From: Desulfuromonadales bacterium
GTDB taxonomy: Bacteria > Desulfobacterota > Desulfuromonadia > Geobacterales > Pseudopelobacteraceae
DNA: 64,000 bases
Direction of reading: 5' to 3'
NCBI GenBank assembly: GCA_016650295.1
Contig: JAENWA010000036.1
Location: forward strand, 40,179 to 104,178
In this document: positions 50,024 to 59,603 of the stretch, piece by piece
Numbering within the stretch: the stretch's first letter is position 1
Layout: each line of letters starts with the position of its first letter
The notes under the pieces: model-generated
Databases searched by the model: none
Told to the model about the DNA's origin: nothing
The model's input: the letters and a program-made list of their open reading frames with translations, nothing else
Program-made: the position numbers and the translations under genes

Positions 50024-51244
50024 TCAACGGATATGATCCTCCGGGTAGGCGCCGATATTGTGAATCGATATATCAGCACCGGCGAACTCCTCTTCCTTGC
50101 TGAGCCTGATTCCGACGGTCTTGGCGAGGAGACCATACACGACAAACCCGCTGGCCAGGGCAAAGACTATAGCCGAGAGGCTGCCGGCCAACTGGGAGAT
50201 GAAACTGACGCCGCCCATGCCCCCCAGGGCCTTCTGCCCGAAGATGCCGGCGGCAATCCCGCCCCAAGAGCCGATCACACCGTGCAGCGGCCAGACACCC
50301 AGTACATCGTCGATCCGGAGCGTTTCCTGCTCAAATTTAAAGCCGTAGACAAAAATGAACGAGGCGATGCAGCCGACCACAAATGATGCCAGGGGATGCA
50401 TGATGTCACTGCCGGCACAGACCGCGATCAGACCGGCCAGGGCACCGTTATGGACAAAGCCGGGGTCGTTCTTGCTGGCCACCAGTGCCGCCAGTACACC
50501 GCCAACCATGGCCATCAGGGAGTTGACCGCCACCAACCCGGAGATCTTCTCCAGGTTTCCGGCACTCATCACATTAAAGCCGAACCAGCCCACCGCCAAG
50601 ATCCAGGACCCGAGTGCCAGGAACGGGATATTGCTGATCGGAATCGGATGAGATTTTTCACGTACATAGCGCCCCATGCGCGGACCGAGGATCAGGACCG
50701 CCGGCAGGGCGATCCAGCCGCCGATGGAGTGCACCACCACCGAACCTGCATAATCATGAAACTCGGCCCCACCGATGGACTTGAACACATTCTGCAGCAG
50801 AGACATGTTCTGGCCCCAGATCAGGGACTCGAACAGCGGATAGGAGATGCCGGCAAAGATGGCCCCGGCAATGACCTGCGGCCAGAACTTGGCCCGTTCG
50901 GCGATACCGCCCGAGATGATAGCCGGGATGCAGGCCGCGAAACAGAGCAGGAAGAAGTAATGCACCAGGTCGTAACCCTGGGTCTTTCCAAGCAGTTCTT
51001 CAGCCGGTTTCAGAAAGGAGATACCGTAGGCGATCGGGAAGCCGATCACAAAATAGACGACCGTCGAAACAGACCAGTCGGTGAGGATCTTGACCAAGGC
51101 GTTGACCTGGTTTTTCTTGCGAACCGAGCCAACTTCGAGAAAGGCAAAACCGGCATGCATCGCAAAAACCATTACAGCCCCCAGCATCAAAAAAAGAACA
51201 TCGCCACTACTCTTCAGGCCAGTCACCGTTGACATGGTCTCCAT
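50024..51244 (-). CDS. amt: Ammonium transporter
   Basis: 406 residues from ATG 51244. An 11-helix Amt channel with AMHAGFAFLEVGSVRKKN, SGGIAERAKFWPQVIAGAIFAGISYPLFESLIWG, DYAGSVVVHSIGGWIALPAVLILGPR (first pore His) and VWPLHGVIGSWGGIAAGIFGQ (second pore His). It imports ammonium. The reading frame is open to 51322 but that part contains the sigma-54 promoter, so the later ATG is right. No glnK follows on this strand, unlike most amt genes. Confidence 0.95.
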   Translation of the reverse strand: METMSTVTGLKSSGDVLFLMLGAVMVFAMHAGFAFLEVGSVRKKNQVNALVKILTDWSVSTVVYFVIGFPIAYGISFLKPAEELLGKTQGYDLVHYFFLLCFAACIPAIISGGIAERAKFWPQVIAGAIFAGISYPLFESLIWGQNMSLLQNVFKSIGGAEFHDYAGSVVVHSIGGWIALPAVLILGPRMGRYVREKSHPIPISNIPFLALGSWILAVGWFGFNVMSAGNLEKISGLVAVNSLMAMVGGVLAALVASKNDPGFVHNGALAGLIAVCAGSDIMHPLASFVVGCIASFIFVYGFKFEQETLRIDDVLGVWPLHGVIGSWGGIAAGIFGQKALGGMGGVSFISQLAGSLSAIVFALASGFVVYGLLAKTVGIRLSKEEEFAGADISIHNIGAYPEDHIR

Positions 51245-51305
51245 ACTCACTACCCCCGTTGGTATTGATTGAAATTTGCCCGCCCTTGGACAACCGTTGC
51301 ATGCA

Positions 51306-51322
51306 AGCAAGAAATCTGCCAA
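51306..51322 (-). promoter_or_regulatory. Sigma-54 (RpoN) promoter of amt
   Basis: On the minus strand TTGGCAGATTTCTTGCT gives GG and GC doublets separated by 10 bases, the -24/-12 pattern, matching TGGCAC-N5-TTGCW with one substitution. The predicted start is about 50 bases upstream of the amt ATG. NtrC-type nitrogen control is inferred; upstream bases to 51466 were not resolved into an activator site. Confidence 0.75.
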
Positions 51323-51466
51323 TTATTTAGGCAGTTAACTTCTTGAAATTACGTCATCCGCCCTTGCCTCGCTGCTCATTTAATAGTCATGCTGTTTATA
51401 TACTAGGCAGCCATCCAGAAAATGATGGGTTTCCATTCCACGCACAAACGGTTACTATAAACGGCC

Positions 51467-53305
51467 ATGAGCCTTGAGGATAAAATTACGCAGCTGCCGC
51501 CCTCGCCCGGTGTCTACCTGATGCGGGATGCCGCCGGCACGATCATCTATATCGGCAAGGCCCGCAGCCTTCGTCAGCGGGTGCGCAGCTACTTCAACGC
51601 CTCGATCGACTCCCGCTGGCATGTCAGGTTCCTGATGGCCAGGGTCGCCGACATCGAAGTCATGCTGACCGACACGGAAAAAGAAGCGCTGCTACTGGAA
51701 AACACCCTTATCAAGCAGCACCATCCCCGCTACAACCTGGACCTGAAAGACGACAAGACCTATTTTTCTCTGCGCCTTGATCCTGGGGAACAGTTTCCCC
51801 GTTTCAGCATCGTGCGCAAGATCCCCCGCGACAACGCCCGCTACTTCGGTCCCTACGCCTCGGCCTCGGCCGCGCGGGAGGTGCTGCGCCAGATCACCCG
51901 CATGTTTCCGCTGCGCCATTACCCGCTGAAAAGCTGCCTGGCGCGCAAGCGGCCCTGCCTGTATCACCAGATCGGTCAGTGCAGTGCCCCCTGTCACAAG
52001 TTGATCACCGTGGATGATTACATGGAACTCGTCAGGGGAGCTATGCTTTTTCTGGAGGGAAAGGGGCGTGAACTGGTGGCGCAGTTCAAATGGAACATGC
52101 AGGAGGCTGCCCAGGGAGAACGTTACGAAGAGGCCGCCCGCTGGAGAAACCTGCTCCGCTCCATCGAACTGACCGTTGAAAAACAGAAAATGGTCCTGCG
52201 GGGCGGCGACAGCGACGTGATCGGCTATTACCGGGATGCCGACCGCCTGGAGCTGGCGCTGCTGTTTATCCGCGCCGGGACCCTGAGCGGCAGCCGCCTG
52301 TTCAGCCTGACCTGGGAGCTGGGCGAAGCCGAAGGAATCTCGGCCTTTCTATCGCAATATTACACGGAGGGGACCTTTATCCCGGACGAGATCCTCCTGC
52401 CGCTGGAAATCGAGGACGGGGCGGCATTGGCCGATCTGCTTTCAGATGCGAAAGGGCGCAAGGTCAACATCCTGCACCCGCTACGGGGCACCAAACGGGA
52501 ACTGGTCGAGCTGGCCGGGAAGAATGCGGTCGCCGCCCTGCGTGAGCGCGACGAAAAACAGGCCTCAATCGAGACACTGCTGGGGGAATTGCAGCAGCGT
52601 CTGCACCTGACCCGCCTGCCGCGCAGGATCGAATGTTATGACATCTCCACCATCCAGGGACGCTTCTCCGTGGGGAGCGGCGTCAGCTTCCACAATGGCG
52701 CGGCCGACAAAAAGCAGTACCGCCACTACCGCATCCGCCAGGTTGAGGGTCAGGATGATTACGCCATGCTGCGGGAGGTCTTTTCGCGCCGTTTCCGCGA
52801 GGACGCCATCCGGAAAGACGGGCTGCCCGACCTGGTGGTGGTGGACGGCGGCATCGGCCAGCTGAATGCCACCCAGGAGATCATCGGCGAGTTGGAACTG
52901 GCCGGCCGTTTTGATCTGGTCTCACTGGCCAAGAGCCGGGTGGCGCGCGACGTGGAATCAGCGGACATCAGTAAAAGCGATGAGCGGGTCTTCCTGCCGG
53001 GGAGGAAAAATCCGGTGGTGCTGCGGCAGAACTCGCGCCCGCTGCTGCTCCTGGCCGCCATCCGCGACGAGGCCCACCGCTTTGCCATCGAATACCATCG
53101 CACTCTGCGCAGCAGGGAGGGCATCGCCTCCGACATCGAACAGATCCCCGGCATCGGCGCCAAACGGCGCACAGTGCTGCTCAAGCACTTCGGCAGCCTG
53201 CAGCGGCTGAAGGAGGCTGCGATGGAGGAAATCGCCGCGGTAGACGGTATGAACCGGACTGTTGCAGAATCGGTATATGGGTGGTTACATGCGAATACAG
53301 ATTGA
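51467..53305 (+). CDS. uvrC: Excinuclease ABC subunit C
   Basis: 612 residues. GIY-YIG domain [33 protein letters not shown] at the N terminus, a Cys-rich [16 protein letters not shown] cluster, a UVR motif (EERYEEAA-like) near 215, the C-terminal RNase-H-like nuclease ([34 protein letters not shown]) and helix-hairpin-helix [25 protein letters not shown]. It makes both incisions in nucleotide excision repair. It is monocistronic as far as can be seen. Confidence 0.96.
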   Translation: MSLEDKITQLPPSPGVYLMRDAAGTIIYIGKARSLRQRVRSYFNASIDSRWHVRFLMARVADIEVMLTDTEKEALLLENTLIKQHHPRYNLDLKDDKTYFSLRLDPGEQFPRFSIVRKIPRDNARYFGPYASASAAREVLRQITRMFPLRHYPLKSCLARKRPCLYHQIGQCSAPCHKLITVDDYMELVRGAMLFLEGKGRELVAQFKWNMQEAAQGERYEEAARWRNLLRSIELTVEKQKMVLRGGDSDVIGYYRDADRLELALLFIRAGTLSGSRLFSLTWELGEAEGISAFLSQYYTEGTFIPDEILLPLEIEDGAALADLLSDAKGRKVNILHPLRGTKRELVELAGKNAVAALRERDEKQASIETLLGELQQRLHLTRLPRRIECYDISTIQGRFSVGSGVSFHNGAADKKQYRHYRIRQVEGQDDYAMLREVFSRRFREDAIRKDGLPDLVVVDGGIGQLNATQEIIGELELAGRFDLVSLAKSRVARDVESADISKSDERVFLPGRKNPVVLRQNSRPLLLLAAIRDEAHRFAIEYHRTLRSREGIASDIEQIPGIGAKRRTVLLKHFGSLQRLKEAAMEEIAAVDGMNRTVAESVYGWLHANTD

Positions 53306-53373
53306 CGCTTGCCTTTACCCCCTGCATCGAATATGCTTTCGTTAAACGAATAACTGATCGATAGGAGCACTCA

Positions 53374-53580
53374 ATGGCAACCGTCAAATTGTCACCCAAG
53401 TATCAAGTCGTCATTCCCCGTGAAGTACGTGAAAGCCTGCATCTCATACCGGGACAGATGATGCAGGTCGTTGCCTACGGCAACCGGATCGAACTGCTTC
53501 CGTCCAGAGATATCAGCGAGATGCGCGGTTTTTTGAAAGGCATCGATACAGCTTTTGATCGGGAGGAGGACCGGCTGTGA
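53374..53580 (+). CDS. vapB: AbrB-type antitoxin VapB-like
   Basis: 68 residues: MATVKLSPKYQVVIPREVRESLHLIPGQMMQVVAYGNRIELLPS is the swapped-hairpin AbrB domain; the tail MRGFLKGIDTAFDREEDRL neutralises the toxin. AGGAG upstream. The stop overlaps the next gene by four bases. Confidence 0.9.
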   Translation: MATVKLSPKYQVVIPREVRESLHLIPGQMMQVVAYGNRIELLPSRDISEMRGFLKGIDTAFDREEDRL

Positions 53581-53966
53581 ACGTCGTGGATTCGTCGGGG
53601 TGGCTGGAGTACTTTGCAGATGGGCCGAATGCCGCCCGTTTTGCCGACCCGCTCGGCAACGTTGCCGAATTGCTGGTGCCGTCCATCACTTTGTACGAGG
53701 TGTTCAAGGTCGTCTGTCGCCAACGGGGAGAGGACGCGGCGCTGCAGGCGGTAGCGATGATGCAGCAGGGCAGAGTCATCGAACTATCATCATCAATTGC
53801 TCTTCTGGCGGCAAAATTGAGCCTGGATGTAAAAACACCCATGGCCGACAGCATTATCCTGGCCACGTCGCACATGTATGGGGCGGTTCTCTGGACCCAG
53901 GATGACGATTTTGCAGGTCTGCCCGGCGTCAGGTATTTTCCGAAGATCTTCGTTTCCCCATCGTAA
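53577..53966 (+). CDS. vapC: PIN-domain ribonuclease VapC-like
   Basis: 129 residues from GTG 53577, overlapping vapB (GTGA). PIN motifs: NVVDSSGWLEYF (Asp), ITLYEVFKV (Glu), DVKTPMADSIILATSHMYGAVLWTQDDDF (Asp cluster). The family cleaves tRNA or rRNA. It is followed eight bases later by miaA. Confidence 0.9.
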   Translation: MNVVDSSGWLEYFADGPNAARFADPLGNVAELLVPSITLYEVFKVVCRQRGEDAALQAVAMMQQGRVIELSSSIALLAAKLSLDVKTPMADSIILATSHMYGAVLWTQDDDFAGLPGVRYFPKIFVSPS

Positions 53967-53973
53967 ATACATC

Positions 53974-54882
53974 ATGACCACCCCCCTCCACTACAACCTC
54001 CTGACCGTCCTTGGTCCGACCGCCTCGGGTAAGACCCGCCTGGCCGTAGCCCTGGCCGGGGATCTGAACGGCGAGATCATCTCGGCCGATTCGCGCCAGG
54101 TCTTTCGCGGCATGGACTTCGGTTCCGGCAAGGATCTGCACGAATACGGCAACATACCCTATCACCTGATCGATATTCTGGAATCGGGCGCGGAATTCAG
54201 CGTTTTTGCCTTCCAGCGGCTGTTCCTGGATGCCTTTACGGATATAACCCGACGGCATCGGCTGCCGGTCCTGTGCGGCGGCACCGGCCTGTACCTGGAT
54301 GCCGTGCTGCGTGGCTACCGGATGGTGGAGGTGCCCGAGGACCCGGCGTTGCGGGACGAGCTGGAGAAGTTAAGCGCGGACGAGCTGGCTGCCCGACTGC
54401 GGGAGCTGAAACCTGAGCAGCACAACACCAGCGACCTGCTGGAGCGCAGCCGCACCATCCGCGCCATTGAGATCGCCCGCTTCGAACAGAACCGACCGGA
54501 GCCGGATGCGGAGTGGCCCGATATCCGGCCGCTGATCATCGGCATCCGCTGGGAGCGGGGCGAGCTGCGCAAACGGATTACAGAGCGGTTGAGGCTGCGG
54601 TTGGAAAACGGGATGATCGAAGAGGTGCAGCGACTGCACGAGGCCGGTGTCCCGTGGGAACGGCTGGAGTACTACGGGCTGGAGTACCGCTACATCGGGA
54701 CGTTTTTACAGGGGGAACTAAATCGTAACGACATGTTCCAGAAACTGAACAGCGCCATCCACGACTTTGCCAAGCGCCAGGAGAACTGGTTCCGCAAGAT
54801 GGAGCGAAACGGCGTGACCATCAACTGGGTGGAGGGGGCCGGTGATCCGCTGGCCGAGGCACGGGCGTTGATCGGCCCTTAG
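53974..54882 (+). CDS. miaA: tRNA dimethylallyltransferase, MiaA family
   Basis: 302 residues from ATG 53974. P-loop VLGPTASGKTRLAVALA, ISADSRQVFRGMDFGSGKDL, PVLCGGTGLYLDAVLRGY, RAIEIARFEQNRP and LEYYGLEYRYIG. The form GSGKDLHEYG replaces the more usual IGTAKP, so it could be a second or divergent MiaA paralogue. It adds a dimethylallyl group to N6 of A37 in tRNA. The stop codon lies within the left arm of a palindromic element. Confidence 0.88.
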   Translation: MTTPLHYNLLTVLGPTASGKTRLAVALAGDLNGEIISADSRQVFRGMDFGSGKDLHEYGNIPYHLIDILESGAEFSVFAFQRLFLDAFTDITRRHRLPVLCGGTGLYLDAVLRGYRMVEVPEDPALRDELEKLSADELAARLRELKPEQHNTSDLLERSRTIRAIEIARFEQNRPEPDAEWPDIRPLIIGIRWERGELRKRITERLRLRLENGMIEEVQRLHEAGVPWERLEYYGLEYRYIGTFLQGELNRNDMFQKLNSAIHDFAKRQENWFRKMERNGVTINWVEGAGDPLAEARALIGP

Positions 54883-55044
54883 GAGCCTGTCGGACTTAGG
54901 ATAAATCTACTGCAAATCCGTCTGACCGGTCCATATTTCGCCGCTTTTTTGGTCAATAGAACAACTATTGACCTGCAAAATCGGCAAAATCTGTCCTCGC
55001 TCAGCCGAATTTTCGCTACGATTTCCTAAGTCCGACAGACTCCT
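54881..55044. repeat. MITE-like palindromic element with 21-bp terminal inverted repeats
   Basis: The ends AGGAGCCTGTCGGACTTAGG and CCTAAGTCCGACAGACTCCT pair with one mismatch over 21 bases. Inside, GGTCAATAG and CTATTGACC form another stem around AACAA. The element is 164 bases long, encodes no protein, and provides the miaA stop codon. Confidence 0.85.
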
Positions 55045-55048
55045 AGCA

Positions 55049-55516
55049 TCACCCTTTATAACGCAGGGCAAGCCCCTTGATAAATCCATTCAGAAACCGG
55101 TCGCTACATTCCTTGTAGTGCTTGTGACCCTGTTTTCTGAATAAGGCGGTCAGTTCGTGCGTTGATACCGTGAGACCGGCCAGTTTCAAAATCCCTACCA
55201 GGTCATCCTCTTTCAGGTCCAGGGCAATCCTCAGCTTTTTCAGCACGGCATTATTGGTCAGCAGAGCGACCGGTTTTTCCGCCGGAACCGGCTGGCCCTC
55301 CTGTTGGCCCCTTTTCAGGATGATCAGGCCATCCAGGAAAAAGCCCAGTATCGGATCGCTGCACGGAATATAGCCGTCCTGGTTTTCTGATGTCAGAAAA
55401 GCGGCAATCGTGGATTGGCCGACCTCGCGACCAGCGTGCCGGAATATCTGCAGCATGGCTGCATCATCGATATTCAGGGCATCCCTGATACTGCGCAACA
55501 GTTCGTTTTTTGCCAT
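55049..55516 (-). CDS. DUF1456 (YehS-like) family protein
   Basis: 155 residues from ATG 55516 (GGAG upstream). Two tandem modules of about 70 residues are similar to each other: LLRSIRDALNIDDAAMLQIFRHAGREVGQSTIAAFLT and LLTNNAVLKKLRIALDLKEDDLVGILKLAGLTVSTHELTALFR. This is the DUF1456 repeat, of unknown function, also seen in E. coli YehS. It lies downstream of the ndk terminator, on the same strand. Confidence 0.88.
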   Translation of the reverse strand: MAKNELLRSIRDALNIDDAAMLQIFRHAGREVGQSTIAAFLTSENQDGYIPCSDPILGFFLDGLIILKRGQQEGQPVPAEKPVALLTNNAVLKKLRIALDLKEDDLVGILKLAGLTVSTHELTALFRKQGHKHYKECSDRFLNGFIKGLALRYKG

Positions 55517-55551
55517 GTCAGTCTCCATTAGCAGGTTTAGGTTCAAACAAC

Positions 55552-55577
55552 AAAGGCCCTTCTCGCGAAGGGCCTTT
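55552..55577 (-). terminator. Terminator between ndk and DUF1456
   Basis: AAAGGCCCTTC pairs with GAAGGGCCTTT around GCGA. The following bases on the minus strand are GTTGTTTG, a weak T-tract. It lies just downstream of the ndk stop. Confidence 0.75.
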
Positions 55578-55604
55578 GAAGCAATGATGTTCTGAAAAGG
55601 CGAA

Positions 55605-56018
55605 CTACACCAGTTCCAACGCGCTGAAGAAGTAAGGGATCTCGAAGGCGGCGGTCTCAGGGGCATCGGAACCGTGCGAGGAGTTTTCCTCGATGTTGAC
55701 GGCAAAATCCTTGCGGATGGTGCCCGGCTCAGCGTTGGCCGGATTGGTGGCGCCCATCAGAGTACGCCAGTCGGCGATGGCGTTTTCCTTCTCCAGGCAG
55801 AGCACGATCACCGGGCTGCGGGACATGAAGGCGCACAGGTCGTTGTAGAAGGGACGCTCTTTATGTACGTAGTAGAACCCTTCGGCCTGGCACTTGCTCA
55901 GCTTGATCTTTTTCATTCCGACGATGTTGAAACCGGCGGACTCGATGCGGTCCAGGATTTTACCGGCCAGTTTGCGCTCGACTGCGTCCGGCTTGATGAT
56001 TGCGAATGTACGTTCCAT
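55605..56018 (-). CDS. ndk: Nucleoside diphosphate kinase
   Basis: 137 residues from ATG 56018 (GGAGGAAG upstream). [60 protein letters not shown] and the active-site His in [18 protein letters not shown]. It balances NTP pools with ATP by a phospho-His intermediate. Confidence 0.96.
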   Translation of the reverse strand: MERTFAIIKPDAVERKLAGKILDRIESAGFNIVGMKKIKLSKCQAEGFYYVHKERPFYNDLCAFMSRSPVIVLCLEKENAIADWRTLMGATNPANAEPGTIRKDFAVNIEENSSHGSDAPETAAFEIPYFFSALELV

Positions 56019-56173
56019 GTCTTCCTCCGTTATAGTCAAAAATAAGAACAATTTTGATAGCATCCCCGCCCGATCATTGTCAAGTTTTTTGGCCCCCGCC
56101 CATTCATGGATTGATTCATGAACCCTGTCCCGTGTATGATGCCGAAACTAAAACTGGAAACAGAGGTGTCCGT

Positions 56174-57685
56174 ATGAAAAAAATCTGGTTGATCATCCTG
56201 ACGGTGTGCCTGCTGGCCCCGCCCCTGCATGCCGCCTCCCCCTCGACCGCCCCCAGGGCAGGCCTGGAGGAGAAGGTCATCGAGCACACCCTCAAGAACG
56301 GTATGAAGCTGCTGATGGTGGAACGCCACACCTCGCCGACGGTCTCGGCCTGGATCCGTTTCCGGGTGGGGAGCGTTGACGAGCGCAGTGACGAACATGG
56401 TCTGGCCCATATGCTGGAGCACATGCTCTTCAAGGGGACCACCACCCTGGGCACAAAAGATTATGCCGCCGAGAAACCGATCCTCGACAAAATCGAACTG
56501 ACCGCCCAGTCCCTGATCGCCGAAAAGGCCAAACGAGAAAAGGCCGACAAGGTCAAAATCGCCGAACTGGAGAAACAGCTGTCCGCGCTGGAGGCAGACG
56601 CATCAAAATACGTCATCAAGGATGAGTTTTTCGAGCTCTATTCCAAGAACGGCGGTGTGGGCTACAACGCCTTCACCAGCCGCGACGGCACCACCTACCT
56701 TATCAGCCTCCCCTCCAACAAACTGGAGCTGTGGGCGGCCATCGAATCGGACCGCATGCAGAACCCGGTCTTGCGCGAATTCTATTCCGAGCGGGCGGTG
56801 GTGATGGAGGAGCGCCGGCGCTCGACCGACGCCGACCCGGAAAGCAAGCTCTGGGAGACCTTCGTGGCTTCCTCCTTTCTGTCTCACCCCTATGGACAGC
56901 CGACCATCGGCTGGATGCCGGAGATTGAAAACCTGACCAGAACCAAGGCCGAACGCTTCTTCCACGCCTACTACGGCCCGCACAGCGCCATCGTGGCCAT
57001 TGTGGGCGACATCAATCCCCAGGCCACCATCGCCCTGGTGGAGCGTTACTTCGGCAATATCCCGGCCGGCGGCGCACCGCTGCCGGTCACGGCCGAGGAA
57101 CCGAAACAGGCCGGTGAACGGCGCATCGAGCAGCTGGCCGATTCCGAACCGACCCTGCTGGTCGGTTTTCATAAACCTCCTATCAACCACCCGGACGACT
57201 ACGTGCTGGATGTAATCAACATGATCATGGGCAGCGGACGCACCTCGCGCTTCTACAAAAAACTGGTGATAGAGAAGCAACTGGCATCCGAAGTGAGCTT
57301 GTTTGACGCCCCCGGCAGCCGCTACCCCGGCCTGTTCGTAATCAATGCCAACCCTCGCGCGCCCCACACCGCCAAAGAGGTGGAAGAGGCCATCCTGGCC
57401 GAACTGGAGCTGCTGAAAAGCGAACCGGTGGCCGCGCGGGACCTGCAGCGGATCCTCAACAAGATCGAATATGAAGAATCCCGGCGCATGGGCACCAACG
57501 GCGGCCTGGCCCGCAACCTGACCGAGTACGAGGCTATTACCGGCAGCTGGCGCTACATGATCGAATACCGCCGCAAGGTGGCCTCGGTCACCCCGGCCGA
57601 GATTCAGCGGGTTGCGCGTGAATACTTTACCCGTGAAAACCGCATGGTCGGTTTCATTACCAAAAAAGGAGGTGCCGCACAATGA
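56174..57685 (+). CDS. M16 zinc peptidase, catalytic subunit
   Basis: 503 residues from ATG 56174 with a signal peptide (MKKIWLIILTVCLLAPPLHAA). HxxEH zinc motif HMLEH at residues 79-83, inside GLAHMLEHMLFKGT. A charged insert of about 50 residues (95-145) follows, then RAVVMEERRRSTDADPESKL and SEPTLLVGFHKPPINHPDDY. It is a periplasmic pitrilysin/insulinase-type peptidase. Its stop overlaps the start of the next M16 gene by four bases, so the pair forms a heterodimer by analogy. Confidence 0.9.
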   Translation: MKKIWLIILTVCLLAPPLHAASPSTAPRAGLEEKVIEHTLKNGMKLLMVERHTSPTVSAWIRFRVGSVDERSDEHGLAHMLEHMLFKGTTTLGTKDYAAEKPILDKIELTAQSLIAEKAKREKADKVKIAELEKQLSALEADASKYVIKDEFFELYSKNGGVGYNAFTSRDGTTYLISLPSNKLELWAAIESDRMQNPVLREFYSERAVVMEERRRSTDADPESKLWETFVASSFLSHPYGQPTIGWMPEIENLTRTKAERFFHAYYGPHSAIVAIVGDINPQATIALVERYFGNIPAGGAPLPVTAEEPKQAGERRIEQLADSEPTLLVGFHKPPINHPDDYVLDVINMIMGSGRTSRFYKKLVIEKQLASEVSLFDAPGSRYPGLFVINANPRAPHTAKEVEEAILAELELLKSEPVAARDLQRILNKIEYEESRRMGTNGGLARNLTEYEAITGSWRYMIEYRRKVASVTPAEIQRVAREYFTRENRMVGFITKKGGAAQ

Positions 57686-59115
57686 AATGCCTGATCATCT
57701 CCTTATGGTTCGCTGTACTGGCCGCCACATCCGTGTCTGCCGCCGATACGGCCAAGGCCGATCCGCGCAGCATGAAGTTTCCGGAACTGCGCTTCGAGAT
57801 TCCCAAGGCCGAGCGGGTCGTCCTGAAGTGCGGCATGCCGGTCTATCTCCTGCGTGACCCGGAGCTGCCGATCATCAACATTTCCGCCATGGTGCGCAGC
57901 GGATCGGTATACGAACCGGACTCCCGGTCCGGCCTGGCCTCACTGACCGGCACTGTCATGCGCAGCGGCGGAGCCGCAGGAGTGGCGCCGGAAAAGATGG
58001 ATGACGAACTTGAGTTCATGGCGTCGTCGGTGGAAAGCAGCATCGGTCAGGACATGGGCGCTGTCTCGCTGACCAGCCTGACCAAAAACTTCAGCCGCAC
58101 CCTGCGAATCTTCTCGGATGTGCTGCTGCGGCCGGATTTCAGTGAAAAACGGGTGGATATCGCCCGCAAACACCTGATTGAAGGAATTCGCCGCCAGAAC
58201 GATGATCCCAAGGAGATTGCCGGTCGCGAGATCAACCGGGCCATCTATGCCGGCCACCCCCTGGGCAGTATCGCCACGCTTGAGACAGCCAACGCGATTA
58301 CCCGCCAGGGAATGCTGGATTTCCATCGCCGGTTTTTCCGGGTGGATAACATGATCCTGGCCGTTTCGGGCGACTTTGAGCGGGATGCCATGATCCGTGA
58401 ACTCGATACAGTCTTTGATACACCCTCCACAGCTGCAGCGCAGGTGCTGCCCGACATCCCGCAGCCGGCGCCGGTTTTTGCGGCCGAAACCATCCATGGT
58501 AAAAAAGAGGTCAACCAGAGCGTCATTCGCATGGGGCATCTGGGTATCACCAAGAACAGCCCCGACCTGTATGCCATCCGCATCATGGACTATATCCTGG
58601 GGGGCAGTTTCACCTCACGCCTGACCATGGAGGTCCGCACCAATCAGGGCCTTGCCTATAATGTGGGCAGCCACTTCGACATCGGCCGCCGGTTTACCGG
58701 GAGCTTCATTGCCGAGACGGAAACCAAGGCCGAGTCCACAGTAAAAGCCATCACCCTGATGAAGGAGATCATCGCCGGCATGACCAAGGAACCGGTCACC
58801 GATCAGGAGCTGAAGGCCGCCAAGGAATATATCATCAACTCCTTCATGTTCGGCTTCACCAGTCCGGCCTCGATCGTGACCCAGCGGGCGCGTCTGGAGT
58901 ATTACGGTTATGCGCCGGACTACCTGGAAAGGTATCGCGACAACATCTCCAAAGTTAGCAGGGAGGATGTGCTGGCTGCTGCCAGACGGAACCTGAAGCC
59001 GGAGGCCTTCAAGCTGGTGGTGGTGGGTGACGCAGCAAAGTTCGACAAACCGCTGACCAGCTTCGGGACCGTGCGCGAACTGGATCTGAAGCCGAAAGTC
59101 GAGACAGAGAAATAA
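57682..59115 (+). CDS. M16 peptidase-like protein lacking the zinc site
   Basis: 477 residues, signal peptide MKCLIISLWFAVLAATSVSAAD. Same overall fold as its neighbour, but the HxxEH motif is replaced (SRSGLASLTGTVMRSG at the equivalent position). It retains TMEVRTNQGLAYNVGSHF with the Arg/Tyr pair that binds substrate in M16 beta-like subunits. It likely supports the catalytic subunit, as in other paired M16 proteins. A strong terminator follows. Confidence 0.88.
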   Translation: MKCLIISLWFAVLAATSVSAADTAKADPRSMKFPELRFEIPKAERVVLKCGMPVYLLRDPELPIINISAMVRSGSVYEPDSRSGLASLTGTVMRSGGAAGVAPEKMDDELEFMASSVESSIGQDMGAVSLTSLTKNFSRTLRIFSDVLLRPDFSEKRVDIARKHLIEGIRRQNDDPKEIAGREINRAIYAGHPLGSIATLETANAITRQGMLDFHRRFFRVDNMILAVSGDFERDAMIRELDTVFDTPSTAAAQVLPDIPQPAPVFAAETIHGKKEVNQSVIRMGHLGITKNSPDLYAIRIMDYILGGSFTSRLTMEVRTNQGLAYNVGSHFDIGRRFTGSFIAETETKAESTVKAITLMKEIIAGMTKEPVTDQELKAAKEYIINSFMFGFTSPASIVTQRARLEYYGYAPDYLERYRDNISKVSREDVLAAARRNLKPEAFKLVVVGDAAKFDKPLTSFGTVRELDLKPKVETEK

Positions 59116-59136
59116 TAGACAGTGAATAGACAACAG

Positions 59137-59163
59137 AAAAGGCGGCCTATGGCCGCCTTTTCT
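59137..59163 (+). terminator. Intrinsic terminator after the M16 pair
   Basis: AAAAGGCGGCC and GGCCGCCTTTT form a perfect 11-bp stem with TAT loop, then CTCG. The T-tract is part of the stem. It may also serve the convergent parvulin gene. Confidence 0.85.
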
Positions 59164-59202
59164 CGTTTCAATCCGGTTTGATCAGGATAATCACCGACGT
59201 TT

Positions 59203-59484
59203 TTATTCCGTGCGACTGGTAACCTCAAGCAGATGATATCCAAACTGGGTCTGAATTGGCCCGAGCACCTTGCCGACCTCGCCGGTAAACACAGCCGTAT
59301 CAAATTCCTTGACCATCTGCCCGGGTCCGAACTCTCCCAGACTACCCCCCTGATTCTTCGAAGGACACAGGGAGTGCTGCCGGGCAATCTCAGCAAAATC
59401 AGCCCCGCCTTCGATCTGTGTTTTCAGGTTTTCACATACTTCCTTGCTGGCCACCAGGATGTGGCGGGCGCTCGCTCGTGCCAT
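59203..59484 (-). CDS. Small parvulin-type peptidyl-prolyl isomerase
   Basis: 93 residues from ATG 59484 (AAGGAG upstream). RASARHILVASKEVCENLKTQIEGGADFAEIARQHSLCPSKNQGGSLGEFGPGQMVKEFDTAVFTGEVG and FGYHLLEVTSR are the parvulin fold with its two His-containing ends. There is no signal peptide, so it is a cytoplasmic Par10/PpiC-like stand-alone domain. Confidence 0.93.
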   Translation of the reverse strand: MARASARHILVASKEVCENLKTQIEGGADFAEIARQHSLCPSKNQGGSLGEFGPGQMVKEFDTAVFTGEVGKVLGPIQTQFGYHLLEVTSRTE

Positions 59485-59603
59485 TACGTTCTCCTTGCGT
59501 GATAAAATTTTGCTGGCTGCTGACAAGCATAGCTTCTCCGCGTTTCAATTTCAAAGAAAATACACCGTCACGCAAAGGTCACAGACGTTCAACATGTGTT
59601 ATC

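Noticed and set aside
49999..50025. Terminator over the amt stop codon (GATGCG/CGCATC hairpin)
   Set aside because: The stem is good but overlaps coding sequence and is not followed by a T-tract on either strand.
51245..51322. N-terminal extension of Amt by 26 codons
   Set aside because: The extension overlaps the sigma-54 promoter and precedes the natural start of the first helix.
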